DNA from: Acrasis kona
Taxonomy: Eukaryota; Heterolobosea; Eutetramitea; Acrasida; Acrasidae
Reading direction: 5' to 3'
Assembly (NCBI GenBank): GCA_026419775.2
Contig: JAOPGA020000840.1
Location: 1-64,000 of the forward strand
Length of the DNA stretch: 64,000 bases
The notes beneath the pieces are model-generated. The model was given only the letters and a program-made list of their open reading frames with translations, made no database searches and was not told the DNA's origin. The position numbers were made by a program, and so were the translations under genes. Positions 52,701-63,231 of the stretch are shown piece by piece. The first letter of the stretch is position 1. The number at the start of each line of letters is the position of its first letter.

Positions 52701-55700
52701 TACTGCAGCACCTGCTCCAACATATACAGTTACACCAGTAATGACTTCCACACAATCAGCTACTTCAGCTTCTACCCTTACACCAACTGCTACGGCTACT
52801 CAAACGCTAACTGAAACTCCCACGCCAACTCAATCACCTACCCCTTCATCAACATTTACTTCAACTCCCACACCAACTCCCACCATTGTAACTTACAACA
52901 AATCTTTACCAACGCTCTATCCAAATCAAAACCACATTGTGTTATACGTCGACTCACTCGACTACCTAACTACAATTACATTCATACCAATCATATCGAA
53001 TACACCATCCTATGTATCTACTTTAATAATAGGATCAGTGGACCCTAATATGACGTACTATGGTGATTATAATCTATCTCAAACAGGGTTATCTTTCCCC
53101 TCAGAGATTTCTTCTCAAAACGTTGCTCAGAGCATTTCGTTGTTAAAGAATAGAGTACCTTCTATTAAAGTGTTATTGGCAGTTGGTAAAGATCTATCAT
53201 CTTCTGCTGATTGGTCGAATATGAAATATAACATGTTGAATCAATTGATAATTGATTTAGGGTGTGATGGAGTTGATTTGAATTATAAATCAACGAATGC
53301 AACTAAGAATTGTAGTGGTAGTGGTTGTGAAACTGATAAACAGTTAATAGAGTTGATCTCAAATGTGAGGTTAGCTCTTGGTAATAAGTACATATCAGTG
53401 ATGACTGGATTGACAGGAGCGTTGTCTTCTAATCAATTCCCATCTGTAACAGATGATAACAACAGTATGGGTATGTGGATTAATCCACTAAAGCAAGTAG
53501 GAGGCCTGATTGATGCTGTAAATATCATGTCTTATGACATTAATTCATATCCAATTACCATTGATGATGTGTTGTCGTCTTACTCTGGTTTAGTAAACGT
53601 ATCGATAATAGTAGGTGTCAAATCTGGCCAAACCACTTTGTCAGCCGAGAATTCTCTTATTCAATCCATCATGAATAAAAACGTAAATGGTGTGTTTGTG
53701 TATAGTTATACTCAAGGTGATTTAACTTTGAAATCGTCCGCTACTTTGTTATTAGTCGGTGCTTATAATTCGCTTCATAATATATCTATTTCTAATCAAG
53801 TAGATTACGTGAATGTATTATCTTCCATCTATGTGTTTGGTAATAACGATAATAATCAGTTATCAGTGAATTCATATGGTGATGTGATATCTACAGCAAG
53901 TCCTCTCATTGATGTATTTGGTGTGTTGACTGCAGACATACAATCTACTAGTGCAGGTTATGACCATAGTTTATTACTTACTAATGATGGAAAAGTATTC
54001 AGTGTTGGTAATAATTCTAATGGTCAGTTGGGTTGTGACGATGGACAATTTGTCAATCACGTAACACCTTTATTGACTCCATTATCATTCCCTACTGTGT
54101 CCATCAGTGCTGGTTACAAATTTTCGATTATTCTATCAGCCTATGGAGATGCGTATGCTTTCGGTGCTAATAACTATGGTCAGTTGGCTCAAGGTGATCA
54201 ATTAGATAGAGCGATACCAACAAAGATCAACACAAATGGTATAATGATCACACAAATATCCGCTGGAATGAATCATGGTATCATGTTGACAAGTACTGGT
54301 ACCGTGATTACTTTTGGCTCTAATCAACAGGGTCAGTTATGTACTGGAGATGTAGTCAACCGCAATCTTTTATTTTCATTGGTATTGCCAGATACCGCTG
54401 AACAAGTTTACGCAGGGTCATATTTCTCATACATTGTAACAACTAATTACAAATTGTATGCATCAGGCGATAACACGTATGGTCAACTTGGATCAATGAC
54501 TACTGATACCACTACTGCCTCATTGGTTACAAATCTAAAAGTAATCAGCGCATCTGCAGGTGGTTACCATGGTCTATTCATTACATCAGATGGAAGTGTA
54601 TATGGAGTGGGTAGAAATGACTTTGGTCAACTTGGAGTCACCACTTCATCTACTTCCCAAAATACTCCAGTTGCCATTATAGACAACAGTCACCCATTGT
54701 ATGGACAAGTTTCTTCTGTTCAATGTGGATTACACCACAGTGCAATTATGACCAACGATGGTCGATTGTATACATTTGGTAACAATCAATATGGACAACT
54801 AGGTCAATCTGACTTGATCAACAGACCCTACCCAACTCTTGTCGCCACATTAGCTGGTAATTCATCTACTGTTCAAATCTCTACTGGAAGTATTAGTAGA
54901 TCAGTATTCATTGTTCAAGGAACACCCGCTGGTAGCATGGCTAATGTGAAAAGAACAGTCTCGTCTGTGATTGCCTTTGGTAACAATGACAATCACCAAT
55001 TGTCTAATGTTCGTAATCCTCTTTATCTTCAATCTACTCCTCAAACCATCATTGATCCTTATAATGTGATGAGTAATCAATCAACAATCTCAAGTGTTGC
55101 TTCAGGCGCTCATCATTCATTGTTTGTGACAGATGATGGTCTGTTATATGGTGTTGGAAGTAATTCTTATGGTCAATTAGGTCCCAAGAATGATTCGTCG
55201 TCATATCCAGTGTTTATTAGTCTCGATTATAAAGTATCGAAAGTATCAGCAGGTGACCAATTTTCATTACTGTTATCAATTGATGGAACTGCATATGCAT
55301 TTGGTTCTAATGACTATGGTCAATTAGCACAAAGTGATCAGTTATCAAGATCAGCTCCTATCGTAATCAATACAAATGGAATCAAAGTCATTCAAATCTC
55401 TGCAGGAGTTAATCATGGAATATTACTAACCACTAACCAAAGTGTATTATCGTTTGGTTCAAATGAGCAAGGACAGTTGGGAGTTGTATCAACCAGTAGT
55501 ATTGTTGCATATCCTGTAACTGTGTCATTGTCACAACCTATACAACAAGTATCAGCTGGTGGTTATTTCTCATGGTTATTAACAAGTAGTGGTTTGTTAT
55601 ATGGCTGTGGTATCAATGATTATGGTCAATTAGGAACCTTATCTCCAAACGTGAACATTCCCTCTCAAATAGTATTTTTGAATAAAAGAATAACAAGCAT

Positions 55701-57981
55701 ATCTGCTGGAGGTTACCACGGGTTGTTTGTAACAGCTGACGGCTATGTATATGGTATTGGTAGAAGTGATGATGGCCAACTTGGTAACAAACTAGTCACA
55801 TCCTCCTCACAATCTACTCCTGTGATGATTGTAGACAAATCTAGCATGTTATTCGGAAATGTTGCTGCTGTTTCTTGTGGACACTTGCACAGCGCGATCA
55901 TGACATTTGATGGTCGAGTGTTCATGTTTGGTAATAACAAACAAGGTCAACTTGGTACAGGTGATTTGGCAAACAGATACACGCCAACTCTAATTCAGTC
56001 GGCTAGTTTACCAAACAACTCAACTACTGTAACTGTAGTGAGCTCAAGTTCTAGTTCGAGTACATTCCTTTTACAAGGTCAATCGACAGGTGCACCACTA
56101 GTATATTTTACTACCAATCCAATGTACTTCCAAACTAACATGAAACTCACTTTTGTAATTGGATTTGATACAACAAAATTCAACACCAACTACAAAATTC
56201 AATGGAGCATTACCAATCCTTCTAATCTTGTATTGGGTCAAAATGTTGCAATGCTGACATCCTCTACAACTGGTATATCATTAGTAATTGCCCCTAATGC
56301 ATTGTCATCTGGAGTAACTTATACAATTAGAGTTACTGTTAGCGACGGAGTGATAAGTAGTTTTACAGAGTGTCAAGTAACATCCAATGAACCTCCATCT
56401 CTTGGTAGAGTTGTAGTTGAATATAATAATGACCACACATACTCGATAAACAGTACTGGATGGACCTCTTCGGGAGGTATGTTACTGTATAGATACTCTT
56501 ATACTACAAACAACAACCAAGTGTTTATTTCATCTTGGTCCACTTCTTCATCTCTACCTCTTGTTATTCTTCCAAACAACGACCGTGTCACTGTTACTTG
56601 TGATGTTCAAGATATTTATAGCTCTATCACTTCTGTATCAACTACAGTCAATGCTACTAGAATAGTTGGTTCTAATTGGTATAATATAATACCAAATACA
56701 GCAACGAATAGCTTGGGCGTTGATACAATGCTAATAGGTGCTCAATTATCTGATATTGAAAGGGATCCATCCTGTAATATGAAGTGTGTGAATGGTAAAA
56801 GTGATTTATTGAGCGGCAGCTGTATATGTCAACCAGGTTATGTAGGTGTAGATTGTTCATTAACAAACATCACTGCATTGACAAAATCTTCGACAAGATC
56901 CAATTTGATCCAAACCTATCTTGATCAATTCAATAAAACTGTAATCTCCGCTGGTTCGCAAGCTATCGACATGTACGCTTCTCTTTTGACTAAAGCTGCT
57001 TATACATTTGATGAATTGGACACTAGAACGATCATGTTGTTGATGAAGACCATTTATCAAACATTATCTACATCTGATACATTTAGTATCACATTGTCGA
57101 ATGATGTGTCTGCTTTGATTGATAGAGCATTTAGCTATGCTTATCTCAGACCATCTGGCGTAGTTGACAAACAAGTCATACAATACATAAAGTATACTTT
57201 GCTTCCTGCTTACAATTATAAATTATCCACCACTATAGTTGATAATGAAGCGCCAGTATCAGTAAATCGTCCTGGTTTTGCATCTACTGTTCAAAAGAAT
57301 GCTGTAGCTGGCTCCAAGTTATCAACAAATGGTTTCAGTTGTCCAAAGCCATTCCAAAGTGCTGGTGTTATGATAGGCTCCAACTACAAATACCAAATAG
57401 CTAATTCTCGTTCTTTGCTACAAGATAACAACACATCATACAACAGTGGCGTTGTCATGAATGTTGTTCATTATAACTTTGATCCATTCCGTGAATCTTT
57501 ATCAGAACCGAGTACTTTGGTGTCATCTGTAATTGGTGCCTATGCTTATTCGACTGACGGGAGACCATTAGTTGTAAGTATTCCTGAGGGACAATACATT
57601 ACTGTATCTGTTCCTGGCAACTATGATAACGCAAGTAGTTACATTTGTAAAATGTGGAGTGATGATAAATGGAGTGAAATTGGTTGCGTTACTTCCAATT
57701 TGACATCCACAAGTATAACTTGCTCTTGTAATCGATTTGGAGATTATAGTGCCCATAGTAGATCTCTTGTAGTTGACGGCATTGCCACCAATCCTTGGCC
57801 ATGGACATGGTTGGTAGTTTTATTGGTCTTGCTGTGCTGTTGCTGCTGTTGCTGCTTCTTCTGGCTCTTGCTTTTGTTAATCTTTTTGGTTAGAAAAAAG
57901 AAGAAGGACGACAAAGAGAAGGAAGAAAAGGAAGAACAAAATAAGAATGTTGAAATGAAAGACCAGCCGGTGTCTGTGTAA
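49729..57981 (+). CDS. Giant single-pass surface protein: Thr/Pro stalk, pseudo-GH18, RCC1 propellers, GPS-like motif, TM
   Basis: Exon 1 (49729-49812) encodes a signal peptide ([18 protein letters not shown]). Exons 49856-50042 and 50083 onward add a Cys/Trp-rich globular domain. Then ~800 residues of TPTPTP stalk follow, with one base missing near 51378-51380; both sides are otherwise open, so I treat it as one gene of about 2,700 aa. Next come a GH18-chitinase-like barrel (from [11 protein letters not shown] to FVYSYTQ) whose catalytic DxxDxDxE reads DGVDLNYK and is thus probably inactive, ~14 RCC1 blades in two tandem blocks, cadherin/REJ-like Ig folds, an EGF-like motif ([12 protein letters not shown]), and a GPS-like motif ([26 protein letters not shown]). 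The TM helix contains a run of seven Cys, and the cytoplasmic tail is short and charged. Confidence 0.82.
50410..52890 (+). repeat. 2.5-kb coding minisatellite of ACNCCN (Thr-Pro) units
   Basis: Six-base ACN-CCN units with varied third positions, encoding PTPTPT with scattered L, I, S, Q and A. The plus strand is C/A/T-rich and nearly without G. The frame slips by one base near 51378-51380. Beyond the slip, the original frame still stays open for about a kilobase as low-complexity T/Y/N/H/D/S, and the reverse strand is likewise open as Val-Gly repeats. Confidence 0.92.
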
Positions 57982-58147
57982 ATAAAGTATTAGTTTTATA
58001 ATTTCATTGATCAACTTGATCCCAAGCCACAGAAAACAACAAACCGCGGATATTATAACTCAAAAATAGTGCTAGGGCATTCGGCAAAAACAATCTATTT
58101 TTATTAATTTTGATCTACAAAATAAACAAAACACAACAAACATAACG

Positions 58148-59062
58148 ATGGCAGAGCTTATCAAGAACGCAATTCAAGGAGTGAAAGATGCCCTCAACGA
58201 AGAAGAATTCCCTAGTGTCCTTCCACCTCAACACCAAGAGCAACATCCTGGAATTGAGGCCGAAATGACACCTACACCAGTTTATGACAGAGAATACTAT
58301 CGTGGCTCTGGCAAATTACTAAACAAATCCGCTATCATCACTGGTGGTGACTCTGGTATCGGAAGATCTGTTGCAATCTTATTTGCAAAGGAGGGAGCCG
58401 ACGTTGTCATCTCATACGTTCCAGCAGAACAACAAGATGCTGAAAAAGTTAGAGATCTAGTACAATCTTTTGGTAGGAGATGCGTATTGTACCCAGGTGA
58501 CCTTAAGGACAGTTCATACTGCAAACAATTGGTTGAGAAGTCCATACAAGAGTTTGGAAAGCTTGATATCCTTGTTAACAACGCCGCCGTCCAATACATG
58601 CAAGAAGACATTGTTAACATCTCCGATGAGCAATTAGATGTAACTTTTAGAACCAACATTTACTCTCAATTCTACATGTGCAGAGCCGCCATTCCCCACT
58701 TAAAAGAAGGATCTTCCATCATTTGCACAACATCCGTCAACGCTTACCACGGGCACCCAAAGATGCTAGATTACAGTTCTACTAAGGGAGCCATTATTGC
58801 ATTCGTCAGATCTCTTGCTCAGCAACTTTATGAGAAGAAGATTCGTGTGAATGCTGTTGCACCAGGTCCAATTTGGACACCATTTATCCCCTCTAGTTTC
58901 CCAGCAGCCATGACATCAGTTTTCGGAAAGGAGGCACCCATGGGAAGACCAGGACAACCATTCGAATGTGGTACAAGCTACGTATTTTTGGCATCAGAAG
59001 ACAGCACATACTTTACAGGTCAATGTCTACATCCCAACGGTGGAATGATCGTCAACTGCTAA
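58148..59062 (+). CDS. Short-chain dehydrogenase/reductase, bacterial-type (glucose/ribitol DH-like)
   Basis: 304 aa, single exon. An N-terminal ~45-residue extension (up to PVYDREYYRGSGKLLNKSA) precedes a classic SDR fold: IITGGDSGIGR (TGxxxGIG cofactor loop), GDLKDSSYC, ILVNNAAVQY (NNAG), TTSVNAYHGHP and catalytic YSSTKG (YxxxK), and the typical VNAVAPGPIWTP. The length and motif set match the bacterial YhdF/YghA subfamily and plant glucose-ribitol dehydrogenases (NAD(P)-dependent oxidoreductases of uncertain substrate). Bacterial-like sequence and the absence of introns fit transfer from bacteria, but intron loss is also possible. Confidence 0.9.
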   Translation: MAELIKNAIQGVKDALNEEEFPSVLPPQHQEQHPGIEAEMTPTPVYDREYYRGSGKLLNKSAIITGGDSGIGRSVAILFAKEGADVVISYVPAEQQDAEKVRDLVQSFGRRCVLYPGDLKDSSYCKQLVEKSIQEFGKLDILVNNAAVQYMQEDIVNISDEQLDVTFRTNIYSQFYMCRAAIPHLKEGSSIICTTSVNAYHGHPKMLDYSSTKGAIIAFVRSLAQQLYEKKIRVNAVAPGPIWTPFIPSSFPAAMTSVFGKEAPMGRPGQPFECGTSYVFLASEDSTYFTGQCLHPNGGMIVNC

Positions 59063-59240
59063 TAATAAACAACCAACATTTTTTCATAAGACTCTTTCAA
59101 GTATAACAAAACGATAAATTTCTTCATTACTCAAAATATAGTTTGTATTGGTACCATAATTTAAATGTTAACAAAAATCTTTCTGATTTGCATATTATTC
59201 CTAATCTCGAAGGATGCCCGCTAAAATGTTTGTTCTACAT

Positions 59241-61491
59241 TCATTCCTTCAGTTCCGCAATTAATTTCTTAATGCAACGCCTCAATTCTTCTCCCTTTAC
59301 AGGCTTCCTAAGCACAATATCAATCACACTCCTGCTCTCTCCCTTCTCAACCTGTGAAACATCTGCAGTCAAAAGGATAATCTTGATGCTATCTCTGTAC
59401 AATTTTCTCAAAAGGAAGGAAGCATCCAGACCCTTCATGATGGGCATGTGATGATCTGTAATTACAATTTTAGGGAACTTTTTAATGTCTTGATGTAGGT
59501 CGCACATTCTGTCCACCAACTCCTGTCCATTACAAGCAGTCACAATATTACAATCAATCTCGCCATTCTGACGAATCAACTTCTTGATGACACTCATATT
59601 GATCGGGTTATCTTCTGCAATAATCACGCTAAGCTCTTCGTTATCGGCAGCAACATCGTCTTGGTTGGCATTCTCAATGTATTGAGCAAGGACGTTTCCG
59701 TAACTGCTGATGGGTTCAAACTCAGCAACGAGTGGAGAGTGTTGATGATTGATGACAGAGTTGACAACAAATTTTATTGGTAAAAGAATTCTAAAAATAG
59801 TTCCGTGGTTACTTTCCTCCGTGCTACTTTCAAAACAAATATTTCCTCCCATGCTATTGACCATTGCCTTTGTAATGCACAGACCTAGACCAGTGGACGG
59901 TATGCTTGCTTGTCGGTAACCTGGTTCATCAAGCTGACTGAACGGTTGGAATAGCAAATGTTGACGTTCCGGAGTGATTCCTGCACCAAAGTCTTGTATT
60001 TCGAATTGAACGAATACGTATTCATCATTAAAGTATTTTTGTGGAAACATTCCTGTTGCTTTATCTGTCGAAATCTTTGTTACGTTGAGATGGACTTGAC
60101 CGTTGAGTGGAGAGTACTTTGATGCGTTCGTTAAAATGTTCAGGAGACACTGTTGTAGCCTGATGGAGTCGCCTTTCAATACGCGTGGAATTTCCTCGTC
60201 GATGCTTACTTTTGTTGTGACGTTCCATCTTCTTGCATAATTGTTGCTAATGGTCTCAAGGTGATTAATGCATCTTTCCAAATCAATCTTGTTTTCCACC
60301 ACTTCCATCGTTGATGTCTTTTCGGTATCGTGTTCGCCGTTTAGTTTTGAAAATTGAAGAATGTCATCGATTAGTTTGAGCAGAATGTCTACGCAGCAGT
60401 CCATGGTTGATAAATGCTCAAGTTGAGGTTTGGTGAGTGATGTTGTTCTGAGGAGATCGATGCTTCCACATAGCGAGAGTAGAGGGGAACGGAATTCATG
60501 TGAAACGTTGGATACAAATGCGGCCTTGACTTGGTTCAGCCTTCGGAGTTCGCTTGTTAGAGAATCAAGGATGGAATACTTCCGGAGTAGAGTGAAACTC
60601 ATTACACTTTGACACATTGTGAGCGGTATTACTAATGACTAACATACTTTAAAACGTGACCAAATAGTATAAAGAATAGACAGAAACATAATCCTTCTCC
60701 AAACTGGCCGTGCTGAAATACAGCAATCAAAAACCCACACAAACAGTCTATGTTGTTGTTAATGAAGTTACTAGTTTTTTTCTACTTACGTCCAAATACA
60801 GGATATGTGGTCCATTCTGGAACGTCGAAGGGTCTGCAAGCTAAGAATACGATGTCCAAGAATCCACCTGATAGGCCGTACAATGGCTTAACGTCGCAGA
60901 AGTAGGCGCGTAATGCGAACAGAACAAGATTGACAATAGCAACTGTGCGGTCTAAAAAATGTCTCCTTTTTGTTTCACTTGTTTTCAATGTTTTCTGCAT
61001 CCTGTAAAAGTTGTCTTTCTTGTGTAGATCCACAAAAGCCATACTCATTTGTTCGTCCTTATTAATAGGAAGTTGATACAATTCATTCTACAAACGATGT
61101 TATTTTGTGTTACAAATATTCGTACTCTTGTGTCTAGCGAAGGTGTAGGCAGATCATGATGGTAGCTCTCTTCAACAAACTTGCTAAATTTACTCAAGTT
61201 TTCATGCCACTTTAGCACTGACTCAGACACAGAGATGTTCATATAGTGGTTATACCTCCAATTTACATATATATGCAAAACATTAAATAGTAGCATTGTT
61301 TTGAAATATGTTGTTGCGTAGAAGCACTGTAGGACCAGTATGCATAACAAAGCCACAGGAGAGTAGCAGAATTTGAAAACGTTATCTAGCATGGTGAAGA
61401 ATTTTTCACTCCTTTCCTCGAAGAATTGGTATTTTGTCTCAAAGCCGTCATCCTTCGTATTGCTGTTGTTCATCCTTTGTCCAAAATTCAA
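59241..61491 (-). CDS. Hybrid histidine kinase with receiver domain
   Basis: Four exons from the ATG at 61491 (or 61473): 61126-61491, 60790-61087, 60648-60747 and 59241-60606. Introns are 38, 42 and 41 nt, phases fit, 709 aa. The N-terminal ~260 residues contain about six hydrophobic segments (VALLCILVLQCFYATTYF, AIVNLVLFALRAYF, GFLDIVFLACRPF, LCFCLFFILFGHVL), so it is a membrane sensor. The kinase core is complete: phosphoacceptor His in FVSNVSHEFRSPLLSLCG, N box LLNILTNASKYSP, G1 DFGAGI, G2 STGLGLCITKAM. A C-terminal REC domain has AEDN, the acceptor Asp in ITDHHMP and Lys in LRKPVKG. The exon-3 assignment resolves an otherwise broken frame. Confidence 0.88.
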
Positions 61492-61755
61492 TCCAAAATT
61501 AGATCGCGTTTAAAAGAAAAGTTACCTAAGATATTTAAAGCAATTTTTTACAAGTAATATTCGACTTTTGCGGGGGTCATTGTGACACTTCATCATTTAT
61601 GGTTCATAACAAAAAACCGAATTTATTATACCTTCCAAAGTTTAGGTCTCATCTCTACCCTAGTCGCAAAGTACCATTAAAACTTAATTTTGAGATCATA
61701 TGAGTATAATCCCCAAGTCAGGTACAATCTTTGTTTTTAAGATATTTTTATTATC

Positions 61756-62485
61756 TAGAGCTGTATATAGATCGGATCAGATAAGATACGGATTTTGTAA
61801 AGAATCCGATCCATATCCATCCGTATAGAGTGTATACACTTTTGTTTTAGGTTGTTTGGTATAGAAATGAAACTCCTTTTATTAGGTTATTTACATTCTC
61901 TGTGCTAGCGTTTTCTTGAAGATAGATTACAACTAGAAAGTAAACCACAAACCTTCCAGAAGATGGATGATATTGCTGGAACATATCAAAAACTATAGAC
62001 CTCAAAGTAAGATTATCTGATCCGTTAAATAAGATGGAAAAAAGGATAATTAGCATTGTAAACTTATTTTAAAACTCGGACTTCAGCATCATCAACATTT
62101 GAAAAGTTGTTGCATGCAACGAATGTCTTCTGACACCTGATACGTCAACACCTCTATCGAACATCCTCTCACAATCAACAGATGGATTAGATATTGCCAA
62201 ATAATCACGCGCGGCTTGCGTTATTATGGGATACTCCATTTTGTGGTCCTTCCACCATTTAATGACATCAAATCCAACATCATCAACTAAACGTCCATCA
62301 AAATAGTTGTCAACATCACTTCTGGTGGCAGCACGCGGTACATTTTTTAGCATATGATACAAAAATTATCTGACAATCCTAGGATTACAAAACTATCCAA
62401 AATCTTTATAACAAATAAGATCACCAAAATTGGACAGATATTAGGATCGGATATCCAGATGAGATCCGATCTTTATACAGCTCTA
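61756..62485. mobile_element. hAT-type transposon remnant with terminal inverted repeats
   Basis: The left end (TAGAGCTGTATATAGATCGG from 61756) and the reverse complement of the right end (TAGAGCTGTATAAAGATCGG, ending at 62485) match in 19 of 20 positions. Subterminal GGATCCGAT/ATCCGATC repeats are typical of hAT elements. Inside, on the minus strand at 62069-62362, a frame encodes FDVIKWWKDHKMEYPIITQA, RDYLAISNPSVDCERMFDRG and HATTFQMLMMLKSEF: the C-terminal hAT dimerisation domain of a transposase. The rest of the transposase is missing, so it is non-autonomous. No exact 8-bp target duplication was found (TTATTATC left, TATCTTAC right), consistent with age. Confidence 0.85.
62069..62362 (-). 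pseudogene. hAT transposase C-terminal fragment
   Basis: 97 codons covering only the dimerisation region inside the element above. The WWKxH, YPxxxxxARDYLA and SERxF-type signatures (here DCERMF) identify it. The nuclease core is absent, so it cannot encode an active enzyme. Confidence 0.85.
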
Positions 62486-62693
62486 TATCTTACTATATCA
62501 TAATGTTATTGAAATTATTATTACGATAATTTAATTGCGGGTACACTTTTCCTGTTCCGTTTTTGACCACAAGGCTCGTATCTTGCTTTAGTATTGCTTT
62601 GATCACTCTCGGAGCTCGATTGAAGTTTTAAAAATTTTGACCGATGCTGTCTTAAAAAGACTTGTTACGCCGGAGTCTTTTTGATTAATAAAA

Positions 62694-63214
62694 ATGACAA
62701 TTGAGGTTGGGCAGACAATACCTGACGTAAAGTTATACGAAGGAACACCAGGCAATGCCGTACAGCTTGGAGAACTAGTCAAGGGCAAAAAGATCGTTAT
62801 CTTCGGTGAGTAACTTTCATTAATCAACCCCATAACATTTTGTTAGGCGTTCCTGGAGCATTTACCCCAGGGTGCAGCAAGACCCATCTTCCTGGATATG
62901 TATCTGACTACCAAAAGTACAAAGATAAGAGTGTCGACGAAATCGTGTGCGTAAGTGTAAACGATCCTTTCGTGATGGCTGCTTGGGGTGAAAGCAACAA
63001 TGCTCAGGGCAAAGTTAGAATGCTTGCTGACAGCAAGGCTGAGCTTACAAAGGCTCTTGGGCTGGAGTTAGATTTAACTGATGCACTTGGAGGATTGAGG
63101 ATGAAGAGATTCTCTGCAGTTGTTGAGGACGGAGTTGTAAAGCATTTGAATGTTGAACCAACTGGTGGAGGACTTACTTGTTCATTATCAAACGAGATCC
63201 TTAAGCAATTATGA
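62694..63214 (+). CDS. PRDX5: Peroxiredoxin-5-type peroxidase
   Basis: Exons 62694-62805 and 62847-63214, 41-nt intron, phase 1, 159 aa. The N-terminus MTIEVGQTIPDVKLYEG and the active-site stretch GVPGAFTPGCSKTHLPGY (peroxidatic Cys in PGC, preceded by TP) identify the atypical 2-Cys Prx5/AHP1 class. VCVSVNDPFVMAAWG and LGLRMKRF-type motifs (here GGLRMKRFSAVVEDG) follow, and a second Cys near the end (GGGLTCSLS) may be resolving. It reduces H2O2 and alkyl or peroxynitrite species, with no organelle presequence seen, so it is probably cytosolic or peroxisomal. Its stop is 17 nt from the convergent dioxygenase gene. Confidence 0.93.
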
Positions 63215-63231
63215 ATAAGCGATTCAAAACT

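Noticed and set aside
60607-60789. A single ~100-nt intron ending at TTTCAG in the histidine-kinase gene
   Set aside because: A 42-nt intron plus a 100-nt exon encoding hydrophobic segments keeps all phases consistent.
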